Source: Rheinheimera riviphila | Lineage (GTDB): Bacteria; Pseudomonadota; Gammaproteobacteria; Enterobacterales; Alteromonadaceae | Assembly: GCF_004005945.1 (NCBI RefSeq) | Contig: NZ_SACS01000005.1 | Coordinates: 145,148-209,147, forward strand | DNA length: 64,000 nt | Direction: 5' to 3' | In this document: positions 47,256-56,542 of the stretch, piece after piece | Numbering within the stretch: the stretch's first letter is position 1 | How the letters are laid out: every line of letters begins with the position of its first letter | Notes under the pieces: model-generated | Seen by the model: the letters and a program-made list of their open reading frames with translations, nothing else | Databases searched by the model: none | What the model was told of the DNA's origin: nothing | Position numbers and translations under genes: made by a program

Positions 47256-48008
47256 TTAAAATGCTTTGGTCAGGCTGAACACCACACGACCATCACACAG
47301 ATTACATTCGGCTGAGCTGTCGATATCGGTGTCGGCATATTTCAGCGACAGGCTGGTGCCCATCCAACTGGTGGTCGCGCCAACGCTCCAATCAATGTAG
47401 CCATCGCCAGACACCGGACCTGCGGCTAAAAAGGTCGCATATTGGGTGTTGTCTTCAAACTGGTTGTAGCTTAAGTGGAACTGAAAGCTCAGATTGTCGA
47501 TCACCGGGTAGTTGTAATCTGCTGAATAATAGTAATATTTATCGACATCAGTGCCGAAATAATCACCTGAATAGGCCAGGCCTAAAGTCAGATTCTGATA
47601 AATGAATTTGCTGTACAGTTCGACAAAGTTAAATTGATCGGTGGCGTTGTCGCCATTTGGGTAACGGTACTGCATGATACCGACGTCGGTGGTCCATTCT
47701 TCGGACAGTTTACCGGTCCAGCCCGCCAGAATATCCAGTTCCAGTGAACCCTGACCAAACGTGATATTGGAGCCCCAGGTCGCCAGATAAAAACCAGAAT
47801 CGTCGGTTAAAGTTAAACCGCCTTGTAACGCCATGCCTTCGTCCGTTTGCGAAATACCACGGAATAAATAGTCTGAAGTCAGGGTTAAACTGCCGGTTAA
47901 GGCGGTATCAGCCTGTACTGCAGTTGCTGCAAAGCCAAGGCTCAGCACCAATGCGGCACAGACTTGCTGTGGGTAGTTTCTTGTTGCATATCCTGCTTTT
48001 GTTTTCAT
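47256..48008 (-). CDS. TorF-family putative porin
   Basis: A 250-residue outer-membrane beta-barrel of the TorF/TIGR02001 type. The signal peptide ends around residue 33 (TAVQA-DTALTG). SDYLFRGISQTDEGMALQGG near residue 45 is the family signature, and alternating aromatic/polar strands follow to the terminal phenylalanine (FSLTKAF), as expected for BAM-dependent barrels. A CNLC pair near residue 238 is unusual for a porin. The substrate is unknown. It is divergent from rpe and interrupts the usual dam-rpe arrangement. Confidence 0.82.
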   Translation of the reverse strand: MKTKAGYATRNYPQQVCAALVLSLGFAATAVQADTALTGSLTLTSDYLFRGISQTDEGMALQGGLTLTDDSGFYLATWGSNITFGQGSLELDILAGWTGKLSEEWTTDVGIMQYRYPNGDNATDQFNFVELYSKFIYQNLTLGLAYSGDYFGTDVDKYYYYSADYNYPVIDNLSFQFHLSYNQFEDNTQYATFLAAGPVSGDGYIDWSVGATTSWMGTSLSLKYADTDIDSSAECNLCDGRVVFSLTKAF

Positions 48009-48242
48009 GTTATTTGCCCTTCTCTGAAAGTATCGCTTAACGCTATTCCATTTCTGTGCCAGTGATAAATGTAGTTGAAATTCAATTAGATAGTGTATTT
48101 TTTGCTTTTTAATTGTTCGATGCTGCGCGAAATTGGTGCGTTATTGCTTGTTAAACGGGCAGAAAACAGCGAGCCAATGGCTGCGAAACCGAGTGAAATC
48201 AGTTACATTGAGCGCTTTGTGGCGTGGATGGAGATGCGGGCG

Positions 48243-48917
48243 ATGCAACCTTTTTGGATAGCACCTTCGATATTGTCGGCCGACTTGGCCAGGTTGGGTG
48301 ATGATGTCGCCCGGGTATTACAGGCTGGTGCCGATGTGGTGCATTTTGATGTGATGGACAATCATTATGTGCCGAATCTGACCTTTGGCCCGATGTTATG
48401 CAGTGCACTGCGCAATTACGGCATTACGGCGCCTATCGACGTCCACTTGATGGTTGAACCTGTGGATGCACTGATCCCGCAGTTTGCCAAAGCTGGCGCC
48501 AGTATTATTACCTTTCACCCGGAAGCCAGCCGCCATGTTGATCGCAGCTTGCAACTCATTCATGAACACGGCTGTCAGGCCGGCTTGGTATTTAACCCGG
48601 CAACGCCGTTAAGTTATTTGGATTATGTGCTGGATAAAGTCGATGTGGTGCTGCTGATGTCGGTAAATCCGGGTTTTGGTGGCCAGAGTTTTATTCCGGC
48701 GACTTTAGACAAACTGGCTACAGCTCGGCAAATTATTGACCGCAGTGGCCGGGCGATCCGTTTGGAAGTGGACGGTGGCGTCAAGGTTGAAAATATTGCT
48801 GAAATCGCCAGTGCCGGTGCCGACATGTTTGTCGCGGGCTCGGCGATTTTTAGCCAGCCGGATTACGCTGATGTCATTGCTAAGATGCGGGCAGAGCTGG
48901 CGAAAGTGCAGCGCTAA
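48243..48917 (+). CDS. rpe: Ribulose-phosphate 3-epimerase
   Basis: Interconverts ribulose 5-phosphate and xylulose 5-phosphate. The ATG at 48243 gives 224 residues, matching E. coli (225), and begins just before the conserved [14 protein letters not shown]. The frame is open back to 48093, but that part is not family-like. [15 protein letters not shown] near residue 37, HLMVEP near 70, [10 protein letters not shown] near 141 and VDGGV near 178 carry metal and phosphate ligands. It is part of the dam-rpe-trpS neighbourhood; gph, usually next, is absent. Confidence 0.96.
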   Translation: MQPFWIAPSILSADLARLGDDVARVLQAGADVVHFDVMDNHYVPNLTFGPMLCSALRNYGITAPIDVHLMVEPVDALIPQFAKAGASIITFHPEASRHVDRSLQLIHEHGCQAGLVFNPATPLSYLDYVLDKVDVVLLMSVNPGFGGQSFIPATLDKLATARQIIDRSGRAIRLEVDGGVKVENIAEIASAGADMFVAGSAIFSQPDYADVIAKMRAELAKVQR

Positions 48918-49062
48918 GCATTTATCCCCCGTAACCACAGGCACCTTGCTGCTGCCAATTTCAGCATAGCTAGGTATAATCAGACACAATTTTTCGACGA
49001 CGGGTCGCCAATTCGATGCAATCGACCCGTTGTTCTCCACAGTTTTGACCATAGGATTTCTT

Positions 49063-50082
49063 ATGACAACAAGTAACAAGGCAACCAAGCCCATCGTACT
49101 CAGTGGCGCGCAGCCTTCCGGTCAGTTGACCATCGGCAATTACCTTGGTGCTTTGCGGCAGTGGGATCAGATGCAGGACGCTTATGATTGCCTGTATTGC
49201 ATCGTCGATTTGCATGCCATTACCGTACGGCAGGATCCAGCAGCACTTCGCAGTGCCTCGCTTGATTCACTGGCGCTGTATTTGGCTTGCGGCATCGATC
49301 CGGCCCGTTCTGCGGTTTTTATGCAATCGCATGTGCCAGAGCACAGCCAGCTCGCCTGGGTACTGAACTGTTACACCCAATTCGGTGAATTAAGCCGGAT
49401 GACCCAATTTAAAGATAAATCTGAACGCCACAACAACAATATCAACGCCGGTTTGTTCACCTACCCGGTACTGATGGCGGCAGATATTTTGTTATACCAG
49501 GCCAATCAGGTACCGGTCGGCCATGATCAAAAACAACATCTGGAATTAGCCCGTGATGTGGCGATGCGTTTTAATACCGCACACGGCGACATTTTCACCG
49601 TGCCGGAGCCATTTATTGCACCAGTTGGTGCCCGGGTGATGAGCCTGCAGGAACCGACCAAAAAGATGTCGAAGTCGGATGAAAATCCGTGGAATTTTGT
49701 TGGCTTGCTGGAAGATCCAAAAATGATCAGCAAGAAATTCAAAAAAGCGATGACCGATTCGCAAGACCCACCACGGGTCTATTTTGATCTCGAACAAAAA
49801 CCAGGCGTGGCGAACCTTTTGAGTATTTTGTCAGGCGTCACCGGTAAATCGATTGATGCGTTAGTGGCTGAATACGAAGGCAAAATGTATGGTCATTTAA
49901 AGGCTGATGTGGCAGATGCGGTGATTGCGTTATTAGAGCCGGTGCAGCGGAAGTTTACTGAAATACGTCAGGATCAAACGACGATGGAGCAGGTGATGCG
50001 CGCAGGTGCCGCAGCCGCCAGAAGCCGTGCCGCTGCAACGCTGGCTAAAGTAAATGAAGCAGTTGGATTTGTATTGCCATAA
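49063..50082 (+). CDS. trpS: Tryptophanyl-tRNA synthetase
   Basis: Class I aminoacyl-tRNA synthetase charging tRNA-Trp. The ATG at 49063 with AGGA at 49053 gives 339 residues; the frame extends to 49030 without support. The HIGH-like motif is in [17 protein letters not shown] near residue 15, and the KMSKS loop is KKMSKSDEN near 200. It lies 145 nt after rpe. No Trp-rich leader peptide is seen upstream. Confidence 0.97.
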   Translation: MTTSNKATKPIVLSGAQPSGQLTIGNYLGALRQWDQMQDAYDCLYCIVDLHAITVRQDPAALRSASLDSLALYLACGIDPARSAVFMQSHVPEHSQLAWVLNCYTQFGELSRMTQFKDKSERHNNNINAGLFTYPVLMAADILLYQANQVPVGHDQKQHLELARDVAMRFNTAHGDIFTVPEPFIAPVGARVMSLQEPTKKMSKSDENPWNFVGLLEDPKMISKKFKKAMTDSQDPPRVYFDLEQKPGVANLLSILSGVTGKSIDALVAEYEGKMYGHLKADVADAVIALLEPVQRKFTEIRQDQTTMEQVMRAGAAAARSRAAATLAKVNEAVGFVLP

Positions 50083-50182
50083 ATTGCGATAAATTGGTCG
50101 GCAATGCACGCCGTGGTAGTTCCGGTGCTGACTTTAGCTGGCGCTGCAACGGCGTCAGCTGGGAATTTATGATCTCAGCAGC

Positions 50183-50201
50183 TTCATTCATTCATTCATT
50201 C
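50183..50201. repeat. TTCA tetranucleotide repeat spanning the plsY stop
   Basis: Four TTCA units plus TTC cover the last Glu codon and the TGA of plsY (minus strand). Unit-number change would alter only the final residues. Confidence 0.7.
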
Positions 50202-50798
50202 TGGCTTTTTCGTTTTATCCCACACCTTCGATTCTTTGCCCTGCCACAGCCTTAAAATATTCTGCCGGTGCCGGAAGATAATTAAGATGCTAAGCATCGA
50301 TACAGGGATTGTGTATAAAGGCTTGATAAACCATGTGAAAATGGGCGCCAAACTAACGGTGACCACAGCCGCAAACGACGAATAACCGGTTGCACCCACC
50401 AGAATAATCCAGGTCGCTACCAATAAACCGGCTAAGTCGAGGCCAATCGGCATCATGGTGCCAAAAGCGGTTGCGACGGCTTTGCCGCCCTGAAAACCAA
50501 AAAACACCGGGTAAATGTGGCCAAGGCAGGCACAAATGGCAATCATGCCCAGATAAAAAGCTTCAATGCCGAGGAAATATGAACCCCAGACCGGAATGGT
50601 GCCTTTGAGCACATCAAACACCAGCACCAGCACAGCGGGCGTGGTGCCGCCGAGGCGCAACACATTGGTGGCACCCGGATTCCCTGAGCCATGCAGCCTG
50701 GGATCGGGTAAGCGAAATAATTTACTGACAATCACGGCCGACGACACCGATCCGCAAAGATAAGCGGCAATCATCATCATACCGATCACGGAAGTCAT
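50196..50798 (-). CDS. plsY: Acyl-phosphate glycerol-3-phosphate acyltransferase PlsY
   Basis: Integral membrane enzyme that starts phospholipid synthesis by acylating glycerol 3-phosphate from acyl phosphate. The 200 residues hold five or so hydrophobic helices. The family motifs are [12 protein letters not shown] near residue 37, the [18 protein letters not shown] stretch near 96, and the polar [18 protein letters not shown] segment near 165. It is divergent from folB, as in many gammaproteobacteria. The stop codon lies inside a short TTCA repeat. Confidence 0.94.
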   Translation of the reverse strand: MTSVIGMMMIAAYLCGSVSSAVIVSKLFRLPDPRLHGSGNPGATNVLRLGGTTPAVLVLVFDVLKGTIPVWGSYFLGIEAFYLGMIAICACLGHIYPVFFGFQGGKAVATAFGTMMPIGLDLAGLLVATWIILVGATGYSSFAAVVTVSLAPIFTWFIKPLYTIPVSMLSILIIFRHRQNILRLWQGKESKVWDKTKKPE

Positions 50799-51012
50799 GA
50801 ATGGATTTCCTCAATACCGGGTTTTGCGTTAATATCGCGTCGGACTCAGAGCTGTTGATGCTTAAAAGAGTGGTGCTGACAAACAAAAGCCGCATCACCT
50901 TTAATTCGAACAACAGCAGCTGGCACGAGCGGTCAGATTATAGACTTTTTGCTTAATTGCCTATCCGACCAGCCCATTCACAGCAAAATACCACGCAACG
51001 CGGAACCAAAAA

Positions 51013-51369
51013 ATGGATATTGTTTTTATCAGGCAGCTGCAAATCGACACCGTTATTGGCGTGTATGAATGGGAAAAAACCATCACCCAGCGCCTGGAAA
51101 TTGATTTGGAACTTGCGACTGATATCCGTCAGGCCGCAGCCCAAGACGATATCCGCTTGACCCTTGACTATGCCGTGATTGCAACCCGGGTGCAACAATT
51201 GATTTGTGCTGAACCGATTGAACTGATTGAAACTGTTGCGGAAAAAATTGCAACCATGTTGCTGGAACAGTTCGCAACGCATGCCGTTCGGGTGCGGGTG
51301 TGCAAACCAACAGCGGTGGCTAATGCGCAAACGGTTGGCGTGCAAATCAGCCGGGGCAACTGGGCATGA
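51013..51369 (+). CDS. folB: Dihydroneopterin aldolase
   Basis: Folate pathway enzyme converting dihydroneopterin to 6-hydroxymethyl-dihydropterin and glycolaldehyde. The 118-residue protein opens with MDIVFIRQLQIDTVIGVYEWEK (cited in part), the family start with the catalytic-site Tyr and Glu; TLDYAVIATRVQQL near residue 48 and ETVAEKIA near 76 follow. It overlaps folK by four bases (ATGA), making a folB-folK operon, and is divergent from plsY. Confidence 0.94.
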   Translation: MDIVFIRQLQIDTVIGVYEWEKTITQRLEIDLELATDIRQAAAQDDIRLTLDYAVIATRVQQLICAEPIELIETVAEKIATMLLEQFATHAVRVRVCKPTAVANAQTVGVQISRGNWA

Positions 51370-51854
51370 CGCAGATTTACATCAGCGTTGGCAGCAATAC
51401 CAATCGCGAGCATCATATCCGGATGGCAGTGTTGGAATTAGCGGCGGCTTTTGGCGAGTTAATTTTGTCATCGGTTTATGAAAGTGAAGCTGTGGGTTTT
51501 CGTGGTGATGCCTTCTACAATATGGTGATTGGTGCGCGTACCGATCGCAGCGTGGCTGAATGTGTCACGGTATTCAAAGCCATCGAAGATAAATATGGTC
51601 GGGTACGCGGTGGCGAAAAATTCTGCGGCCGAACCCTTGATCTGGATTTGTTAACTTACGATCATTTAGTTTGTGCTGCGCCGGTGGAATTACCGCGGGC
51701 GGAGATTGTTGAAAATGCTTTTGTGTTGTGGCCGCTGGCAGAAATTGCCCCGGACGCTCAACATCCAATTGCTAAGCTCAGTTATCAGACGTTGTGGCAG
51801 CAGTATGCCAAAGCGCAAAAAATCTGGCCGGTGCCGTTTCAATTCGCACCTTAG
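51366..51854 (+). CDS. folK: 2-amino-4-hydroxy-6-hydroxymethyldihydropteridine pyrophosphokinase
   Basis: Transfers pyrophosphate from ATP to 6-hydroxymethyl-dihydropterin, the step after FolB. The 162-residue protein starts MTQIYISVGSNTNRE. The catalytic segment is GRVRGGEKFCGRTLDLDLLTYD near residue 76, cited by its core RTLDLDLL, where two aspartates bind magnesium; the usual GPR is replaced by CGR. A second family pattern, LPRAEIVENAFVLWPLAEIAPD core, follows near 110. It overlaps folB by four bases. Confidence 0.9.
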   Translation: MTQIYISVGSNTNREHHIRMAVLELAAAFGELILSSVYESEAVGFRGDAFYNMVIGARTDRSVAECVTVFKAIEDKYGRVRGGEKFCGRTLDLDLLTYDHLVCAAPVELPRAEIVENAFVLWPLAEIAPDAQHPIAKLSYQTLWQQYAKAQKIWPVPFQFAP

Positions 51855-52159
51855 ATTATTTGCGGTTGTTTGGGGTAGTTTAAGCAGAATCAGGCCACGA
51901 AGTATCGTGACCTCTGGCCAACCAGTGATCGTTAAGCACCACCTGGCCGTAAAACTTAGTCGTCAAAACTCACGCCAACTTTTATTGTTGAATGCGCACC
52001 ATGGAAGGAGCACTATGTTAAGTTGTCTCACAAATAGTTACAAAAACTTGCGTAAAAGCTGTCTCATTCAGCTCGAACTTGTCACTCAGTCATGGTATTT
52101 TATACAGTACTTGAGCATCAAAGATATCCCTTTAACGATTAACCTTAGTGGCGACCATC
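51855..52159. other. Gap between folK and the efflux operon
   Basis: About 305 nt. It contains the small frame at 52015-52173 and a promoter candidate at 52079-52106, described separately. No regulator gene for the efflux pair is present here. No terminator for folBK is obvious. Confidence 0.5.
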
Positions 52160-52173
52160 ATGAAACCATTTAA
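52015..52173 (+). CDS. Possible 52-codon leader ORF overlapping the efflux adaptor start
   Basis: An ATG at 52015 is preceded 4 nt upstream by AAGGAG (52005-52010), the strongest ribosome-binding sequence in the vicinity. The 52-codon frame runs MLSCLTNSYKNLRKSC and on, ending at a TAA (52171-52173) that lies 11 nt inside the adaptor gene (ATG 52160). Such overlap would allow translational coupling. I know no family for it. If the promoter at 52079-52106 is the real one, this frame would not be transcribed whole. Confidence 0.3.
   Translation: MLSCLTNSYKNLRKSCLIQLELVTQSWYFIQYLSIKDIPLTINLSGDHHETI
52079..52106 (+). promoter_or_regulatory. Candidate sigma-70 promoter of the efflux operon
   Basis: TTGTCA (52079-52084) and TATACA (52101-52106) are 16 nt apart. 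A start near 52113 would leave a leader of about 47 nt before the adaptor ATG at 52160. Confidence 0.35.
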
Positions 52174-53284
52174 ATCTGTGTTGATTTCCCTCGGCTTGCT
52201 GGCGGTACTGCTGGTGGTCATCGTTGGTATTAAAGCTGAACAGCTGGGCATGATGGCCGAAAGTGGTGCCAATTTTGTACCGCCGCCAGAGTCCGTCAGT
52301 TTATATACCGCAGCCACCCAAAGCTGGCCGCAAACTTACACCGCCATCGGTACCGTTGAAGCAGACGAAGGCATCACCATTTCGGCACAGGTGGCCGGTA
52401 AGGTGAAACGGATTGCCTTTCAAAGTGGCGCTCAGGTGCGCGCCGGTGAAGTGCTGATTGAACAGGAATCGGTGAACGAAAAAGCCCAGCTCAATGCAGC
52501 TCAGGCTAGATTGAAATTAGCGCAGGCCAACTATCAACGTCTGGACGAACTGCGTAACCGTAAAATCGCCAGCCAAAGTGAATTAGATACCGCAGTACAG
52601 CAGGTTGAATCTGCCAAAGGTGATGTCGACGATTTACGCGCCACCTTAGAGAAAAAACAAATTCGTGCGCCTTTTGATGGCCGGGTTGGTATCCGCCAGG
52701 TCGATTTAGGTACTGACTTACAGGTTGGCGCTGCCATTGTGACGTTACAGGCGACCAACCGCGTCCGGGTGAACTTTCCTATTCCACAAGACTGGCTGAT
52801 CCAGATGACTGCAGGTTTGCCGGTGAGTGTGGCGGTTGGCGATGCACAAAACTCGCTGGTCGCGGGCGAAATTACCGCCATTGGTGCGGAAATTAATCCG
52901 GTCACCCGTAATGCCGTGGTGCAATCCTCTTTAGAAAATCCAGACAACCGGTTAATTCCGGGTATGGCAGTGTCGTCGACAGTGACTTTAAGCGAGCCAT
53001 TGTCGGTGTTGGCGGTGCCTTCCACCGCCATTATTTATGCTCCTTTTGGTGATACGGTGTTTGTGGCTGATAAAGACGCCAAAACCGGTGCTTTAGTGGC
53101 GCGGCAGCAGTTTGTACGGCTGGGTAAAACCCGTGGTGATTACGTCGAAATTGTTGATGGTTTAAAAACCGGTGAGCAAGTGGTCAGTGCTGGTGCTTTT
53201 AAACTCTTCAACAAGCAGGCGTTGGTGGAATCAAAACTGCCAACACCGGAATTTAAAACTGAGCCAAAACCAACGAATAGCTAA
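52160..53284 (+). CDS. RND efflux periplasmic adaptor (membrane fusion protein)
   Basis: A 374-residue HlyD/MexA-type adaptor starting at the ATG at 52160 (a GTG at 52148 is an alternative). One N-terminal anchor helix (about residues 7-26) lacks a lipobox. The lipoyl half-motifs ISAQVAGKVKRIAFQSGAQVRAG (cited by core) near residue 75 and RAPFDGRVGIRQVDLG near 172 flank a coiled-coil hairpin (about 105-165). Beta-barrel and membrane-proximal domains follow. The permease gene begins 96 nt downstream. No TolC-type outer-membrane gene is adjacent. Confidence 0.9.
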   Translation: MKPFKSVLISLGLLAVLLVVIVGIKAEQLGMMAESGANFVPPPESVSLYTAATQSWPQTYTAIGTVEADEGITISAQVAGKVKRIAFQSGAQVRAGEVLIEQESVNEKAQLNAAQARLKLAQANYQRLDELRNRKIASQSELDTAVQQVESAKGDVDDLRATLEKKQIRAPFDGRVGIRQVDLGTDLQVGAAIVTLQATNRVRVNFPIPQDWLIQMTAGLPVSVAVGDAQNSLVAGEITAIGAEINPVTRNAVVQSSLENPDNRLIPGMAVSSTVTLSEPLSVLAVPSTAIIYAPFGDTVFVADKDAKTGALVARQQFVRLGKTRGDYVEIVDGLKTGEQVVSAGAFKLFNKQALVESKLPTPEFKTEPKPTNS

Positions 53285-53380
53285 TTCTTATCCCTGAGCA
53301 GGCAGCGCATTTTTCCTCTGCCTGATCAGGAACGCGACATCGACTCAGGTAACGACCTGACCCCTTTATCCAGGTGAAGC

Positions 53381-56300
53381 ATGAATATAACTGATATTTT
53401 TATCAAAAAACCGGTGTTAGCCATCGTCGTCAGCTTGCTGATTTTGCTGGCCGGTTTTCAATCGCTGAGTAACTTGTCGGTGCGGCAATATCCGCGCAGT
53501 GATATCGCGGTGATTAAAATTAACACTGTGTATGTCGGCGCCAATGCCGAACTGGTGCGCGGTTTTATCACCAGCCCGATTGAACGCGCCATCGCCTCTG
53601 CCGGTGGTATTGATTATGTTGAATCGCAAAGCAGCATGGGTGTTTCGACCATCAGCGCGCATTTGCATTTAAACTATGACCCACTGAAAGCCATGACCGA
53701 AATCACCGCCAAAGTGAATCAGGTGCGTGGCGAATTGCCGCCAGAAGCGGAAGTCCCTTCGATAGCTATTGAAGCAGCTGACAGCCAATTCGCTTCAGCT
53801 TACTTAAGTTTCAGTTCCGACATTCTTGAACAAAATCAAATCACCGAGTTTCTATCACGTTCAGTGCAGCCGCGCTTGATCGCGATTTCCGGCGTGCAAA
53901 AAGCGGAAATTCTCGGTGGCCGTACCTTTGCCATGCGCATTTGGCTTAAACCAGAAAAAATGGCGGCCTACAGTGTTACGCCAATGGATGTCAGAACGGC
54001 GCTTGCCAATAATAACGTTCAGGCAGCCATAGGTCAGACGAAAGGCAGTTATACCGCGGTTAATCTAAGCGCCAACGCCGATATGACCAACGTCGAAGAT
54101 TTTCGGCGGTTAGTGGTCCGACAAAACGCCGATGGCGTGGTGCGACTACAAGATATTGCAGATGTGGTGCTAGGCGCTGACGATTACAGCGTCGAAGTGA
54201 ATTACTCCGGCCAGACCGCAGTCTTTATGGGCGTGTTTGTGGCGCCAAATGCCAACAGCCTCGAAGTCATCAAAAAAGTGACCGAAGAAATGGCCGCTAT
54301 TCAGGCCGATTTACCGGCCGGTTTAAGTGGTGAAGTCTCTTACGACGCCACCAAATATATTCAGGCGGCGATTGACGATGTGATTAAAACCCTGGCCGAG
54401 ACACTGCTGATTATTATCGTGGTGATTTTCTTGTTTTTGGGCTTTAGTCGCTCGGTACTTATTCCGGTGATTGCGATCCCGCTATCGCTGATCGGCGCAT
54501 TATTTATTATGAAAGTCTGTGGCTTCTCCTTGAATCTGCTGACTTTATTATCGATTGTGTTGTCGGTTGGTCTGGTGGTGGATGACGCCATCGTGATGGT
54601 CGAAAACATTGAACGGCATATTCAGGAAGGTTTAAAACCGTTCCAGGCGGCATTAGTCGCTGCGCGTGAGCTGGCAGGGCCGGTGATTGCAATGACGGTG
54701 ACGCTGATGTCGGTGTATGTGCCTATTGGTTTGCAGGGGGGGTTAACCGGAACCTTGTTCCGCGAGTTTGCCATCACTCTGGCCGGGGCCGTGGGCATAT
54801 CGGCGATAGTGGCCATTACTTTGTCGCCAATGATGGCGTCCAGAATGCTAAAACCCCATACCGAATTAAAAGCGCCGCTGTCGAAAATTTTTGACCGTTT
54901 TACCGTATTCTACAGCCGGAAACTGAATGAAACGCTGCAAAACCGGATGGGCGTTTATATCTTCTGGTTAGGCATTACCGCTATGACGGTGCCGCTGTAT
55001 ATGTTTTCGGCCAAGGAATTAGCACCGACTGAAGACCAAGGTGTAATTTTTGGGATTGTCGACGCTTCAGCCAATGCCACCATTGATCAGTCCGCTTTTT
55101 ACGGCAAGCAGGCCAATCAGGTGTTTATGAATGTGCCTGAAACCGACTTTACCTTCCAAATCACGTTCCCCAGTGGCGGCTTTGGCGGCATGGTGGTGAA
55201 ACCATGGGCTGAGCGTGATCGGACTACGGCAGAAATTTTACCTGAAGTGCAGCAAAAACTCGGTGAAATAGCCGGAGTACGGATTTTCCCCATTACACCG
55301 GCTGCCTTACCTGGTGGTGGTCAATTCCCGGTGGAATTTGTGATTGCTTCAACGGCAGATTCGCGGGAAATTTACGATTATGCGCTGAAACTGCAGGAAA
55401 CCTTAACCGCCAGTGGTATGTTTGCGTTCCCGCCAATGCTGGATATGAAAGTGGACCAGCCAGAATATCGTTTGCACATCGACCGCGAAAAAGTGGCAGA
55501 TTTAGGTCTCGATATGCGCACCGTGACGCAGGATCTGGGGACTTTATTGGGTGGTGGTTACGTCAATCGGTTTAACATGTCGGGTCTGAGTTACAAAGTG
55601 ATCCCACAAGTGGAGCGTGCGGGTCGGTTGAATCCGGATGATTTGAAAAACCTGTATATCACCGGCCCGGATAACAGCATGATCCGGTTGGATCAAATTG
55701 CCAGCATGACCCACGACACGGTGCCTCGTAGTATCAACCGGATGCAGCAGCTTAATGCGGTGAAAATCAGTGGTGTAACTATCCAGCCACTCGATGCCAC
55801 CTTGACCTATATGGAAAATGAAGCGAAGAAGTTACTGCCAGCCAGTTATTCGATTGATTACACCGGCGAATCACGTCAGTTAAAGCGCGAAGGCAATACC
55901 TTCCTGCCAGCGTTTTTAACGGCGTTGACGATGATTTTCCTGGTGTTGGCGGCGCAGTACAACAGCTTCCGCGATCCAATTGTGATACTTGCCGGTTCAG
56001 TGCCGTTGGCAATGTTTGGCGCGTTGTTGTTTACCTTCCTGAAAATGTGGGCACCGATGCCGCACTACACCGATGCCATTACCAGTACCTTGAATATTTA
56101 TTCGCAGGTAGGTTTGGTGACGTTGGTTGGTTTGATTGCCCGCAACGGTATTCTGGTGGTGGAATTTGCCAACCGATTACAGGAAGAAGGATTAAGTAAA
56201 ATTGAAGCGGTACGGCAGGCATCGGTATTGCGATTAAGACCGGTGCTGATGACCAGTATTGCGACGGTTGCCGGCCATACGCCGTTGATTTTTGCTGAGG

Positions 56301-56461
56301 GCGCTGGCGCCGAAGCGCGGAACTCTATCGGTATAGTTCTGGTATTAGGGATGACGGTCGGCACTATCTTTACGCTGTTTGTACTGCCTTCGATTTACGT
56401 GTTGCTGGCTAAAGATCACCAGGCAGACCATGCAAAAGCGCAGGCGCTGGAATCGGCGTGA
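53381..56461 (+). CDS. RND multidrug efflux permease (HAE1 family)
   Basis: A proton-driven inner-membrane pump of 1026 residues with the usual twelve helices and two large periplasmic loops. It starts MNITDIFIKKPVLAIVVSL; the signature helix 4 contains VGLVVDDAIVMVENIERH near residue 400 with the paired Asp of the proton relay. The second half has LVGLIARNGILVVEFANRL near 920. It forms a two-gene unit with the adaptor; it probably uses an unlinked TolC. Closest named relatives I can suggest are MexF/VexF-like pumps, but substrate is unknown. A terminator follows. Confidence 0.92.
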   Translation: MNITDIFIKKPVLAIVVSLLILLAGFQSLSNLSVRQYPRSDIAVIKINTVYVGANAELVRGFITSPIERAIASAGGIDYVESQSSMGVSTISAHLHLNYDPLKAMTEITAKVNQVRGELPPEAEVPSIAIEAADSQFASAYLSFSSDILEQNQITEFLSRSVQPRLIAISGVQKAEILGGRTFAMRIWLKPEKMAAYSVTPMDVRTALANNNVQAAIGQTKGSYTAVNLSANADMTNVEDFRRLVVRQNADGVVRLQDIADVVLGADDYSVEVNYSGQTAVFMGVFVAPNANSLEVIKKVTEEMAAIQADLPAGLSGEVSYDATKYIQAAIDDVIKTLAETLLIIIVVIFLFLGFSRSVLIPVIAIPLSLIGALFIMKVCGFSLNLLTLLSIVLSVGLVVDDAIVMVENIERHIQEGLKPFQAALVAARELAGPVIAMTVTLMSVYVPIGLQGGLTGTLFREFAITLAGAVGISAIVAITLSPMMASRMLKPHTELKAPLSKIFDRFTVFYSRKLNETLQNRMGVYIFWLGITAMTVPLYMFSAKELAPTEDQGVIFGIVDASANATIDQSAFYGKQANQVFMNVPETDFTFQITFPSGGFGGMVVKPWAERDRTTAEILPEVQQKLGEIAGVRIFPITPAALPGGGQFPVEFVIASTADSREIYDYALKLQETLTASGMFAFPPMLDMKVDQPEYRLHIDREKVADLGLDMRTVTQDLGTLLGGGYVNRFNMSGLSYKVIPQVERAGRLNPDDLKNLYITGPDNSMIRLDQIASMTHDTVPRSINRMQQLNAVKISGVTIQPLDATLTYMENEAKKLLPASYSIDYTGESRQLKREGNTFLPAFLTALTMIFLVLAAQYNSFRDPIVILAGSVPLAMFGALLFTFLKMWAPMPHYTDAITSTLNIYSQVGLVTLVGLIARNGILVVEFANRLQEEGLSKIEAVRQASVLRLRPVLMTSIATVAGHTPLIFAEGAGAEARNSIGIVLVLGMTVGTIFTLFVLPSIYVLLAKDHQADHAKAQALESA

Positions 56462-56482
56462 CGAAGCTGAGTTGTTGAAAAT

Positions 56483-56508
56483 AAAAAAGGAGCTTTTGCT
56501 CCTTTTTT
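56483..56508. terminator. Intrinsic terminator after the RND permease
   Basis: AAAAAAGGAGC pairs with GCTCCTTTTTT over TTTT. The symmetric A and T runs would also stop leftward transcripts coming out of the repeat array. Confidence 0.88.
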
Positions 56509-56542
56509 ACTTTTAAAACAATATATTAAACGTATGTCAAGC

